The translations under genes were made by a program, and so were the position numbers. The notes below the pieces were generated by a model that worked only from the letters and a program-made list of their open reading frames with translations, searched no databases and was not told where the DNA came from. Positions 1 through 7,700 of a stretch of 64,000 nt of DNA are shown here, piece after piece. The stretch is from positions 16,934 through 80,933 of the forward strand of contig NZ_WHOL01000054.1 of assembly GCF_009745975.1 (NCBI RefSeq), in the 5' to 3' direction. The first letter of the stretch is position 1; each line of letters starts with the position of its first letter. Origin of the DNA: Actinokineospora pegani. GTDB lineage: Bacteria > Actinomycetota > Actinomycetes > Mycobacteriales > Pseudonocardiaceae.

Positions 1-78
1 CCGTCGACCTCGGTGCCGTCGTCGGCGCCGGAGACGGCTCCTGGGTCCACCCCGCCCGCGCCCACCACCACGGGCTAG
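1..78 (+). CDS. C-terminal tail of an unidentified protein (truncated by window edge)
   Basis: The first 25 codons, read from base 1, end at a TAG (76-78) and encode only a Pro/Ser/Thr-rich tail. No domain is visible, so the protein cannot be identified. It lies 75 bp upstream of kdpE on the same strand, where a kdpD sensor kinase is expected in many genomes. A low-complexity tail on KdpD is therefore possible, but this rests on position alone. Confidence 0.4.
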   Translation, partial: PSTSVPSSAPETAPGSTPPAPTTTG

Positions 79-141
79 GCGGGGAGGGGGGGACGGGGCG
101 GGAGCGGGCATCGGGGGCCTGCTCCCGCCCCCTTCTCGGTC

Positions 142-147
142 TACCGT
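142..147 (+). promoter_or_regulatory. Putative -10 element for leaderless kdpE
   Basis: TACCGT fits the actinobacterial TANNNT -10 pattern and ends six bases before the GTG of kdpE. This is the spacing expected if transcription starts at the start codon. No convincing -35 element is seen 17-18 bp upstream, which lowers certainty. Confidence 0.35.
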
Positions 148-153
148 GGCGGT

Positions 154-828
154 GTGACCAAGGTGTTGGTTGTGGACGATGAGCCGCAGATCGTGCGGGC
201 GCTGCGGATCAACCTGACCGCGCGCGGGTACGAGGTGTTCACCGCCGCTGACGGGGTCGGGGCGTTGCGTGCTGCCGCTGATCGGCGTCCGGATGTCGTC
301 ATCCTCGATCTGGGGCTGCCTGACCTGGACGGCGCCGAGGTGATCGCGGGGATTCGGGGCTGGACCGCTGTCCCGATCATCGTCCTGTCCGCCCGGACTG
401 ATTCCGCTGACAAGGTCTCCGCGCTCGATGCCGGGGCCGATGACTACGTGACCAAGCCCTTCGGCATGGATGAGTTGCTGGCGCGGCTTCGGGCTGCTGT
501 TCGCCGGGCTGCGCCCGCGGGGGAGCAGGCTGTGGTGGAGACTGCCTCGTTCGTCGTGGACTTGGCGGCCAAGAAGGTGCGGCGGGGTGGGGTGGAGGTG
601 CACCTGACGCCGACCGAGTGGGGGCTGTTGGAGATCTTGGCCCGGAATCCGGGGAAGCTGGTGCCGCAGCGGTTGCTGTTGCGGGAGGTCTGGGGGGTGA
701 AGTACGAGGGGGAGACGCAGTACTTGCGGGTGTACTTCGCTCAGTTGCGGCGGAAGTTGGAGGACGTGGCTGCTCGGCCTCGGCATTTGATCACTGAGGC
801 TGGGATGGGTTATCGGTTGGAGTTGTGA
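154..828 (+). CDS. kdpE: KdpE-type OmpR-family response regulator
   Basis: The 224-residue product has an N-terminal receiver (about 1-120) with the acidic pair in VVDDE, the phosphoacceptor Asp in VILDLGLP, the Ser in VLSAR and the Lys in TKPFG. An OmpR-type winged helix fills the C-terminal half. The ending RHLITEAGMGYRLEL closely matches KdpE proteins, which activate the kdpFABC potassium-uptake operon under K+ limitation. The GTG start is preceded by a -10-like TACCGT at 142-147, six bases before the GTG, with no Shine-Dalgarno sequence, which suggests a leaderless mRNA. The 3' end overlaps the convergent smc gene by 38 bp. No kdpD or kdpABC is visible in the window. Confidence 0.9.
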   Translation: MTKVLVVDDEPQIVRALRINLTARGYEVFTAADGVGALRAAADRRPDVVILDLGLPDLDGAEVIAGIRGWTAVPIIVLSARTDSADKVSALDAGADDYVTKPFGMDELLARLRAAVRRAAPAGEQAVVETASFVVDLAAKKVRRGGVEVHLTPTEWGLLEILARNPGKLVPQRLLLREVWGVKYEGETQYLRVYFAQLRRKLEDVAARPRHLITEAGMGYRLEL

Positions 829-3800
829 GGGGGAGGCCGGGGTCCGGTTCGGAGCTGGGAGGTGCGGGGGGCAGAGCGGGGGCGGCGTCCTGGGGGGCTT
901 CTGGGGGAGGGGCCATGGCGCGGGCGGGGGGCTCGCGGTCGGGGTTGATGCGTTGGGAGATGACCTGGGTGATGCCGTCTCCGCGCATGCTGACGCCGTA
1001 GAGGGCGTCGGCTATCTCCATGGTGGGTTTCTGGTGGGTGATGATGATGAGCTGGCTGCTGGCTCTTAGTTGTTCCAAGAGGCCGATGAGGCGGCGCATG
1101 TTGGTGTCGTCCAGGGCGGCTTCCACCTCGTCCATGACGTAGAAGGGGGAGGGGCGGGCGCGGAAGATGGCCACCAGCATGGCCACGGCCACCAGGGACT
1201 TCTCACCACCGGAGAGCAGGGAGAGGCGCTTGACCTTCTTGCCGGGGGGACGGGCCTCCACGTCCACGCCGGTGGCGAGCATGTCCTCGGGGTCGGTGAG
1301 GATCATGCGGCCCTCGCCGCCGGGGAACAGCACGTCGAAGACCGTCTCGAACTCGCGGGCGACGTCGAAGTAGGCGGAGGCGAAGACCTCGAGGATCTTC
1401 TCGTCCACCTCCTTGATGACCGTCAGCAGGTCGCGGCGGGTGTCCTTGAGGTCCTCGAGTTGGGTGGAGAGGAACTTGTAGCGCTCCTCCAGCGCGGCGA
1501 ACTCCTCCAGGGCCAGCGGGTTGACCTTGCCCAGGGTGGTCAGGTCGCGCTCGGCGCGCTTGGCGCGGCGGGCCTGGGTGTCGCGGTCGTAGGGGGTCGA
1601 CGGCGGGGCGACGACGTCCTCGCCGCGGTCGCGGGCGGCCTCGTACTCGGCCAGGTCGGCGGGGGAGGGGGGGACCGGCACGTCCGGGCCGTACTCGGCC
1701 ACCAGGTCGTCCAGGCCGATGCCGAACGACTCGGTGATCTTGAGCTCCAACTGCTCGAGCCGCAGCCGCTGCTCGGCGCGCAGGACCTCGTCCCGGTGCA
1801 CCGCGTCGACCAGCTTCTCCAGCTCCGAGGACAGCTCGCGCACCTTGGTCCGCACGTCGGCCAGCACCCGCTCGCGGTCGACGCGCTGGGCCTGGATGAC
1901 GTCGCGGTCCTGCGCGGCGCGGGCCAGCGAGGCGCTGATCCGCGCCAACGCGGTCTCACCGCCGGAGACGACGGCCTGGGCGACGGTGGACGCGCGCCTG
2001 CGGGCGGCCATCGCGCGGGCGGCGCGCTCGCGGGCCTCGCGCTCGGCGCGGGCGGCCCGGCGCAGCCCGTCGGCCTTGCCCTGGATCGAGCGGTGCCGCT
2101 CCTCGGCGGTGCGCAGCGACAGCCGCGCCTCCATCTCCTCCTGCCGCGCGGACGACAGCGAGGCGGCGAACTCGTCGCGCTCGGCGGAGTCGGGCTCGTC
2201 GTCGACGTGCTCCTCCTGCACGGCGACGAGCCGCTCCTCCAGGTCGGCCAGCTTGGCCAGCGCGTCCTCGCGGGTGGCCTCGACCTTGCCGCGCTGCGAC
2301 ACCGCGCGCTCGACCTCGGCCTCGGCCGACCGCACGACCTGCCGGAGCCGGTTGAGCCGCTCCGAGGACCGGGCCGCGCGGACCTTGGCGTCGTTCATCA
2401 GCTCCTTGACCGCGTTCACGTCGTCGCGGCGCGCCTGCTGCTCGGCCCGCGCGCCCGCCAGCGCCGCCGAGGCCTGCTCGAGCGCGCGCTCGGCGGCGCC
2501 GAGCTTCGCGTTGGCCTCGTCCACCGCCGCCTGCACCTCGATGACGCTGCGCGCCTTCTCCGACCCGCCGATCGCCCAGTGCGCGCCCAGCAGGTCGCCC
2601 TCGCCGGTCACCGCCCGCACGTCCGGGTGCTCGGCCACCAGCGACCGCGCCGCGGGCAGGTCGGCCACCACGGCCATCCGCTCCAGCGCCCGGCGCACCG
2701 CGGGCAGCAGCGCCTCCGGGGCCTGGACGAGGTCCACCGCCCAGCGCGCGCCCGGCGGCAGCACCGGCCACCCGGACCGGTCCGACGACTCGGCGGCCCC
2801 GCCGACCAGCAGCCCGGCCCGCCCGGCGTCGCCAGCGCGCAGCATCCGCAGCGCCTCGAGCGCGCCGTCCGGGCTCGCCACCGCTACCGCGTCGGCCACC
2901 GGGCCCAGCGCCGCGGCCAGCGCCGCCTCCGCGCCCGGCTCCACGGTCAGCAGCGCGGCGACCGACCCCAGCAGCCCCGGCAGCCGGTCGGCGGCGGCGA
3001 GCAGCGCGCCCGCGCCGTCCTTGCGGCTGAGCCCCAGCGACAGCGCGTCCACCCGCGCCCGCCACGACGAGATGTCCTTGTCCGCTTGGCGCTCGGCGCG
3101 CACCAACTCCTCGACCCTGGCCCGCGCGGTGTCCGCGGCGGCGGAGGCGCGCTGGAGGCGCTCGGCCAGCCCGGCGTCGTCGGTGTCCTCGACCTCGGTG
3201 CCCGCCTGCGCCTCGGCCAGCTCCTCGGCCGCGACCTCGGCGCGCTCGCGGGCCTCGCCGAGGGAGTACGACAGCCGCTCGATCTCCTCGCCGGTGGCGT
3301 TGGCCTTCGACCGCAGCGCCTCGACCTGCCCGGACAGCCGGGCCAGGCCCTCGCGGCGGTCGGCGATCGCGCGGACGGCGGCCAGGTGCGCCTTCTCCGC
3401 GGCCTGCACCATCCGCTCCAGCTCGGCGCGCCGCTCGGTCGACTCGGCCAGCGCGTAGCGGGCCTCGGCGACGGCCTCGAACAGCTCGGCCTCCTGCACG
3501 GCGGTGTGCTCGGCCTCGGCCTCCATCTCGTCGGGGTCGCGCCCGCCGGTGCGCGCCTCGGTGGCGGCGGACAGGTGCCGGGCGCGCTCGACGGCCAGCC
3601 GGACGGTGCCGCGCAGCCGCTCCTCCAGGGCCGAGAGCCGGTACCAGGTCTCCTGGGCGGCGGCGAGCTTCGGCGCGTCCTCGGCGAGGTTGTCCTCCAG
3701 CTCCCGCTGGCGGGCCTGGCCGATCTCCAGCGCGCCCTCGACCTCGGCGCGCTTGCGCCGGGCGGTGGCCTCGTCCGCCTCGTCGCGGGCGAGGTCCGCG

Positions 3801-4513
3801 CGCTGGCTGACCAGGTCGTCGGCGTGCAGGCGCAGCCGCGCGTCACGCAGCTCGGACTGCACGGTCTGCGCCCGGCGGGCGATCTCGGCCTGCTTGCCCA
3901 GCGGCTTGAGCTGGCGGCGCAGCTCGCCGGTGAGGTCGGTGAGCCGGGTGAGGTTGGCCTGCATCGCGTCGAGCTTGCGGACGGCCTTCTCTTTGCGCTT
4001 GCGGTGCTTGAGGACCCCCGCGGCCTCCTCGATGAACGCGCGGCGCTCCTCCGGCTTGGACTCCAGGATCGCGCTGAGCTGGCCCTGGCCGACGATCACG
4101 TGCATCTCGCGGCCGATGCCGGAGTCGCTGAGCAGCTCCTGGACGTCCATCAGGCGGCAGCCGTTGCCGTTGATCTCGTACTCGCTGGCGCCGTCGCGGA
4201 ACATCCGGCGGGTGATGCTGACCTCGGCGTACTCGATCGGCAGGGCGCCGTCGGCGTTGTCGATGGTCAGGGTCACCTCGGCACGGCCGAGCGCGGCCCG
4301 CCCGGCGGTCCCGGCGAAGATGACGTCCTCCATCTTGCCGCCGCGCAGGCCCTTCGCGCTGCCCTCGCCCATGACCCAGCGCAACGCGTCGAGCACGTTG
4401 GACTTGCCGGAGCCGTTCGGGCCGACGACGCAGGTGATGCCCGGCTCGAACTTCAGGGTCGTCGCCGAGGCGAAGGACTTGAACCCCTTCAGCGTCAGGC
4501 TCTTGAGGTGCAC
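791..4513 (-). CDS. smc: Chromosome segregation ATPase SMC
   Basis: This 1240-residue protein is the core of bacterial condensin and acts on DNA with ScpA and ScpB to organise and segregate chromosomes. The Walker A GPNGSGKSN is at residues 31-39. Long coiled-coil arms flank a central hinge (roughly 500-650). The C-terminal head carries the ABC signature LSGGEKSL and a Walker B ending in VMDEVEAALDD. A Pro-rich tail of about 40 residues follows the head, and its end overlaps kdpE. The GTG start has a GGAGGGG ribosome-binding site. The smc/acyP/ftsY neighbourhood matches other actinobacteria, but here a sigma/anti-sigma pair sits between smc and acyP. Confidence 0.98.
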   Translation of the reverse strand: MHLKSLTLKGFKSFASATTLKFEPGITCVVGPNGSGKSNVLDALRWVMGEGSAKGLRGGKMEDVIFAGTAGRAALGRAEVTLTIDNADGALPIEYAEVSITRRMFRDGASEYEINGNGCRLMDVQELLSDSGIGREMHVIVGQGQLSAILESKPEERRAFIEEAAGVLKHRKRKEKAVRKLDAMQANLTRLTDLTGELRRQLKPLGKQAEIARRAQTVQSELRDARLRLHADDLVSQRADLARDEADEATARRKRAEVEGALEIGQARQRELEDNLAEDAPKLAAAQETWYRLSALEERLRGTVRLAVERARHLSAATEARTGGRDPDEMEAEAEHTAVQEAELFEAVAEARYALAESTERRAELERMVQAAEKAHLAAVRAIADRREGLARLSGQVEALRSKANATGEEIERLSYSLGEARERAEVAAEELAEAQAGTEVEDTDDAGLAERLQRASAAADTARARVEELVRAERQADKDISSWRARVDALSLGLSRKDGAGALLAAADRLPGLLGSVAALLTVEPGAEAALAAALGPVADAVAVASPDGALEALRMLRAGDAGRAGLLVGGAAESSDRSGWPVLPPGARWAVDLVQAPEALLPAVRRALERMAVVADLPAARSLVAEHPDVRAVTGEGDLLGAHWAIGGSEKARSVIEVQAAVDEANAKLGAAERALEQASAALAGARAEQQARRDDVNAVKELMNDAKVRAARSSERLNRLRQVVRSAEAEVERAVSQRGKVEATREDALAKLADLEERLVAVQEEHVDDEPDSAERDEFAASLSSARQEEMEARLSLRTAEERHRSIQGKADGLRRAARAEREARERAARAMAARRRASTVAQAVVSGGETALARISASLARAAQDRDVIQAQRVDRERVLADVRTKVRELSSELEKLVDAVHRDEVLRAEQRLRLEQLELKITESFGIGLDDLVAEYGPDVPVPPSPADLAEYEAARDRGEDVVAPPSTPYDRDTQARRAKRAERDLTTLGKVNPLALEEFAALEERYKFLSTQLEDLKDTRRDLLTVIKEVDEKILEVFASAYFDVAREFETVFDVLFPGGEGRMILTDPEDMLATGVDVEARPPGKKVKRLSLLSGGEKSLVAVAMLVAIFRARPSPFYVMDEVEAALDDTNMRRLIGLLEQLRASSQLIIITHQKPTMEIADALYGVSMRGDGITQVISQRINPDREPPARAMAPPPEAPQDAAPALPPAPPSSEPDPGLPLTTPTDNPSQPQ

Positions 4514-4569
4514 GGGGCGGACCCCTCCAGGTGGCTGAGGGCAGCGTTATCCGGCTGAGACTACCCGGC

Positions 4570-5247
4570 CTAGGCGGGGGCCTGGATGTTGACCAGCACC
4601 CGGTCGTCGTCGGTCACGACCTGGACCTGGCTGATCCGGCCCAGGTCGATCGAGGTGCTGCCCGGGATCTGCTCGTCGGTCAGGTAGCCGCTCGACCACC
4701 ACCCGGCCACCTCGCGGTCGCCGTCGCGGCCGCGCACGACCAGCTTGCACGGCTTGCCCGGCGGCACGTCCTTGAGCCGGATCCTGAACTCGGTGCCCCA
4801 GCTCCGGATGGTCAGCTCCACGTCGGCGCGCACGCCGCTGGCCGGGTCGGTGGCCGTCCAGGACACCGGGGCCACGGCCGGGGCAGGCGGTTGGGTGGCC
4901 TGCTCGGTGGCCTCCTCGCCCAGCACGCGGTAGCCGACGACCGCGCCCAGGGCCAGCACGAGCACCGCCGCGGCGGCGCTGAGCAGCACCCGCTGCCGCC
5001 GCCACAGCCCGGCGCGGGGGGCGGCGTCCTCGGGGGCCACGGCCAGGTCGGCGGCCGTGGGCTCCACCGACTCGGCGAAGTCCTCCGGTTTGACCCGGTG
5101 CAGCAGGCCGGGCAGCGGCGAGAGCTTGACCAGCTCGGCCCGGCAGGAGGCGCACCGGCCCAGGTGCGCCTCGAAGTCGGCCCGCGCGCCCGGGTCGAGC
5201 GCGCCGAGCAGGTACGCGCCGAGCGCGTTCGTCTCGTGGCAGGTCAC
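4570..5247 (-). CDS. Membrane-anchored zinc-binding anti-sigma factor (RslA-like)
   Basis: The 225-residue protein begins with a ZAS-type anti-sigma domain (about 1-50): a conserved His near the N-terminus, GAYLLGALDP, then the HLGRCASC arrangement of an HxxxCxxC zinc motif. One membrane helix follows at about 80-102 (VLLSAAAAVLVLALGAVVGY), and the extracytoplasmic C-terminal part resembles anti-sigma-K/RslA domains. Its GTG start overlaps the sigma stop as GTGA, so the two are translationally coupled. It is expected to hold the neighbouring ECF sigma inactive until an envelope or redox signal releases it. The domain type is clear; the inducing signal is not visible. Confidence 0.9.
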   Translation of the reverse strand: MTCHETNALGAYLLGALDPGARADFEAHLGRCASCRAELVKLSPLPGLLHRVKPEDFAESVEPTAADLAVAPEDAAPRAGLWRRQRVLLSAAAAVLVLALGAVVGYRVLGEEATEQATQPPAPAVAPVSWTATDPASGVRADVELTIRSWGTEFRIRLKDVPPGKPCKLVVRGRDGDREVAGWWSSGYLTDEQIPGSTSIDLGRISQVQVVTDDDRVLVNIQAPA

Positions 5248-5759
5248 AGCTCCGTCACCCCCCGCTCCTCCAACGCGTCGCGCAGCGCCCGCAGCGCGTA
5301 GAACGACCTCGACTTGACCGTGCCCGCGGGCACGCCGAGCACCTTGGCAGCCTCGGCCACCGTCCGCCGCCGGTAGAACAGCTCGACGATGACCGAGCGG
5401 TGGTCGCGCGACAGCGCGCGCATCGCCTCGGCGACCTGCCAGCCCTGCAGCACCTGTTCGAACTCGTCACCGGAGCGCGGCCAGTCCTTGTCCTCGATCG
5501 GCACCTCGGCCACCCTGGCGCGCTGCCTGCGGTAGCCGGTGATCACCAGGTTGCGGGCCACCGTGTACAGCCACGGCCCGGCCGTGTCGGCGACCAGCGC
5601 CTCGCGGCCCCGCCAGGCCCGCAGCAGCGTCTCCTGGACCACGTCCTCCGCGCGCTGGTGATCGCCGCCCACCGCGCGGAGCACGTATCCCAGCAGCGGC
5701 CGCCGGTAGCGGTCGTAGAGCTCGCGGACGAAGGCGTCGTCCTCGTCGGCACCGGGCAC
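5244..5759 (-). CDS. ECF RNA polymerase sigma factor (SigL-like)
   Basis: A small ECF sigma factor with only regions 2 and 4. Region 2 shows AEDVVQETLLRAW and PWLYTVARNLVI. Region 4 shows the helix-turn-helix TVAEAAKVLGVPAGTVKSR. From GTG 5759 the product is 171 residues and begins a few residues before the DAFVRELYDRYR helix, as is usual for the family. A GTG at 5813, two bases after the acyP stop, would give 189 residues and tighter coupling. Region 4 resembles mycobacterial SigL, and the downstream anti-sigma supports a SigL/RslA-type pair. The regulon is unknown. Confidence 0.9.
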   Translation of the reverse strand: MPGADEDDAFVRELYDRYRRPLLGYVLRAVGGDHQRAEDVVQETLLRAWRGREALVADTAGPWLYTVARNLVITGYRRQRARVAEVPIEDKDWPRSGDEFEQVLQGWQVAEAMRALSRDHRSVIVELFYRRRTVAEAAKVLGVPAGTVKSRSFYALRALRDALEERGVTEL

Positions 5760-5815
5760 ACCGGTTGCTACGCCTAGCGGGGCACGGCGGTTCACCCGCG
5801 TGCCCGGCGTCACGC

Positions 5816-6100
5816 TCAGCGCTCGACGAAGCCTGCCAGGCCGCCCTTGGGCACCCCCCACTGCTCCACCACCGCCTCGACCGACCCCGGGGTCCGCCCG
5901 GAGCGCAGCGCGGCCAGCAGCCGCTCGCACCGCTCCCGCCCGCCCTCGGCCACCACCTCGACCCTGCCGTCCGCGGTGTTGCGGGCCCAACCGGCCAGAC
6001 CCAGCTCCAACGCCCTCGACCGGGTCCACCACCGGAAGCCGACTCCTTGGACGCGCCCGCGCGCCCACGCGGTCAGCCGCACCACCGGCTCCTCGGACAC
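5816..6100 (-). CDS. acyP: Acylphosphatase
   Basis: This 94-residue cytosolic enzyme hydrolyses carboxyl-phosphate bonds of acyl phosphates. The signature [13 protein letters not shown] carries the phosphate-binding loop and catalytic Arg, and [13 protein letters not shown] carries the catalytic Asn. Length and fold match the family. It is the first gene of a minus-strand operon leading into the ECF sigma and anti-sigma genes, with two bases between its stop and a possible sigma start. Its position between smc and ftsY is the conserved actinobacterial one. Confidence 0.97.
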   Translation of the reverse strand: MSEEPVVRLTAWARGRVQGVGFRWWTRSRALELGLAGWARNTADGRVEVVAEGGRERCERLLAALRSGRTPGSVEAVVEQWGVPKGGLAGFVER

Positions 6101-6168
6101 CAGGACACCCCGCTATCGTGCAATACCAGTGGGGTGGTTCACCCGCACCTCGGGGGAGGCTTTGTCCC

Positions 6169-6181
6169 CTGGTGCTACGTT
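6169..6181 (+). promoter_or_regulatory. Repeated promoter-like 13-mer, copy 1
   Basis: CTGGTGCTACGTT occurs here and again, identically, at 6860-6872. Each copy lies just before a surface-protein gene. The end TACGTT fits the TANNNT -10 consensus with an upstream TG. Downstream lies a 21-codon frame starting at ATG 6194, whose stop at 6257-6259 overlaps the start of the Thr-rich gene at 6252. Confidence 0.45.
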
Positions 6182-6193
6182 ACCGCGCCGAGA

Positions 6194-6259
6194 ATGCGTC
6201 GCCTTGACGGAAAACCGGCCCCCGGCGGGGGTCAGGGAGGGTTGCTGGCTCATGCCTGA
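6194..6259 (+). CDS. Possible 21-residue leader peptide
   Basis: An ATG 12 bases after the TACGTT -10-like element opens a frame encoding MRRLDGKPAPGGGQGGLLAHA. It ends at a TGA that overlaps the ATG of the next gene by eight bases in another frame. It could be a translated leader coupling ribosomes to the Thr-rich protein gene. It has no recognisable domain, may be chance, and is reported for its exact fit between promoter-like element and start codon. Confidence 0.25.
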   Translation: MRRLDGKPAPGGGQGGLLAHA

Positions 6260-6821
6260 TCCGATCGACCCCGACCGGTCCGAGCTCGGCCCGCCCGACC
6301 ACCAGCCGGGTCTGCGCCGCTCGTCCTACGCGATCCTCGGCGTGTCCGGGGTGGTGCTGTCGACGGTGTTCGCCGCCGTGGCCGCGTTCGCCACCGGTGA
6401 GGACAGCCAGCCCACGCCGACGCCGGTGAACCAGCAGGTCGACGTGACGACGTCGACCACCAGCCAGGCGCCCGCGAGCTCGTCGGCCCCCGAGTCCTCG
6501 GCGCCGTCGTCGACCTCGGAGTCCTCGTCGTCGTCGACCAGCAGTTCCACCAGCCGGTCGACGACCAGCGCCACGACCCGGTCGAGCACGCAGCAGCAGC
6601 AACCCCCGCCGCCGCCGAACACCACCACGCGGACGAACGACCCGCAGCCCACGCCGACCAAAACGACGACCCCGACGACAACCACGACGACAACCACGAC
6701 GACGACAACGACAACGACGACCACTGAGCCGACAGACGGCGAGACCACATCGGCGGCGCCGTCCTCGTCATCGCTGTATTCGACCTCGCGCACCACCAGC
6801 AGCAGCCTTCCGCTGGCCTAG
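6252..6821 (+). CDS. Single-pass membrane protein with long Ser/Thr-rich outer domain
   Basis: The 189-residue product has a short charged N-terminus, one hydrophobic segment at about 24-47 (ILGVSGVVLSTVFAAVAAF), and then about 140 residues made almost only of Ser, Thr, Pro and Gln. This includes an almost uninterrupted run of Thr codons. No catalytic domain is visible. Such regions are typical of O-mannosylated, wall-spanning stalks in actinobacteria, so an extracytoplasmic spacer or adhesin role is inferred. The ATG follows a GGGAGG ribosome-binding site at 6235-6240. It shares a promoter-like 13-mer with the next gene. Confidence 0.65.
   Translation: MPDPIDPDRSELGPPDHQPGLRRSSYAILGVSGVVLSTVFAAVAAFATGEDSQPTPTPVNQQVDVTTSTTSQAPASSSAPESSAPSSTSESSSSSTSSSTSRSTTSATTRSSTQQQQPPPPPNTTTRTNDPQPTPTKTTTPTTTTTTTTTTTTTTTTTEPTDGETTSAAPSSSSLYSTSRTTSSSLPLA
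6663..6725 (+). repeat. ACN codon repeat (poly-threonine tract)
   Basis: Twenty-one consecutive ACN or CCN codons, all Thr except one Pro, form a low-complexity stretch of interspersed acg, aca and acc triplets. Such tracts are prone to slippage, so repeat number may vary between strains. Confidence 0.85.
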
Positions 6822-6859
6822 GCGGATTGGGCTGCTCGGAGCAGCCGCCGCGGCAACCA

Positions 6860-6872
6860 CTGGTGCTACGTT
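6860..6872 (+). promoter_or_regulatory. Repeated promoter-like 13-mer, copy 2
   Basis: An identical copy of CTGGTGCTACGTT. Its TACGTT element (6867-6872) ends eight bases before the GTG at 6881, so the CAP-domain gene could be transcribed as a leaderless or near-leaderless mRNA. No obvious -35 box is seen. Confidence 0.45.
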
Positions 6873-6880
6873 GCCCAATC

Positions 6881-7510
6881 GTGACCAGACGTCGGCGGCG
6901 CTCCGCAGTGGCCCCGGCCGTGCTCGCCGCCCTCGTCGTCGGCGCGAGCACGGCCGCCGTGACCACGGTCTTCGGCGCCCCGCCCGCGGGCGTCCCGGTG
7001 GAGCTGTCGGCGCGGGGCATCGTGATCCCCGCGCCGGGCAGCGGCGTCCAGCCCGACTTCCGCCCGCTGGAGCCGAGCACGACGCCCCCACCCACCGAGA
7101 CCGCCGCGCCGTCCACCCGCGCTGAGCAGCCGAAGCCGCCGCCGTCGGTCCTCGAGCAGGTCCTCAGCCTGGTCAACCAGCAGCGGGCGGGCGCGGGCTG
7201 CGCGCCCGTGGCCGCCGACGCCCGGCTGGCCAGGGCCGCGCAGGGCCACAGCGACGACATGGCCGCCCGCGCCTACTTCTCCCACACCAGCCAGGACGGC
7301 CGCTCGTTCGCCGCGCGGATCACCGCCGCGGGCCACCCCAGCCCCGCCGCCGAGAACATCGCCAAGGGCCAGCGCACCGCCGCCGACGTGATGCGCGCCT
7401 GGATGGACTCGCCCGGCCACCGCGCCAACATCCTCAACTGCGACCACCGCGGCATGGGCGTCGGCCACACCGCCGCGGGCTACTACTGGGTGCAGAACTT
7501 CAGCCGCTAG
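6881..7510 (+). CDS. Secreted CAP/SCP-domain protein
   Basis: A 209-residue exported protein. RRRRR near the N-terminus is followed by a hydrophobic signal peptide or anchor (about 7-30), a Pro/Thr-rich linker (about 45-85) and a CAP domain (about 85-209). The CAP domain shows HSDDMAARAYFSHTSQDG, AENIAKG, SPGHRANILN and YYWVQNF. The two His of the CAP cavity (HSDDM and SPGHR) are present. Bacterial CAP proteins are extracytoplasmic and often of unknown activity. GTG 6881 gives a clean signal peptide; an upstream ATG at 6827 would add 18 uncharacteristic residues. No operon partner is evident. Confidence 0.85.
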   Translation: MTRRRRRSAVAPAVLAALVVGASTAAVTTVFGAPPAGVPVELSARGIVIPAPGSGVQPDFRPLEPSTTPPPTETAAPSTRAEQPKPPPSVLEQVLSLVNQQRAGAGCAPVAADARLARAAQGHSDDMAARAYFSHTSQDGRSFAARITAAGHPSPAAENIAKGQRTAADVMRAWMDSPGHRANILNCDHRGMGVGHTAAGYYWVQNFSR

Positions 7511-7657
7511 GGGCTTGCGCCCGGCGCGACACGGACCTCCACAACCTTGGCCAAGCCCGCGAGACTCGGCCGGATCAGGGGCTGGTCGGAGGCGGTGGCG
7601 GCAACCACCGGCAGCGCCACGGCCTGGGGTATCCGGTCAGGCTGGCGGACCGGCGCG

Positions 7658-7663
7658 TAATTT
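7658..7663 (+). promoter_or_regulatory. Putative -10 element for the GNAT gene
   Basis: TAATTT, an AT-rich hexamer in otherwise very GC-rich DNA, lies 37 bp upstream of the ATG at 7701. No -35 match was found at 17 bp, so this is a weak prediction. Confidence 0.3.
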
Positions 7664-7700
7664 GCTCGCCTCCGGCGCGTCGAGCGTTCACGATTCGCTC

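Noticed and set aside
1070..4558. A very long open frame on the plus strand opposite smc
   Set aside because: It is the mirror of smc in GC-rich DNA, has His/Gly/Leu/Val-biased low-complexity product and no domain; the minus strand clearly encodes SMC.
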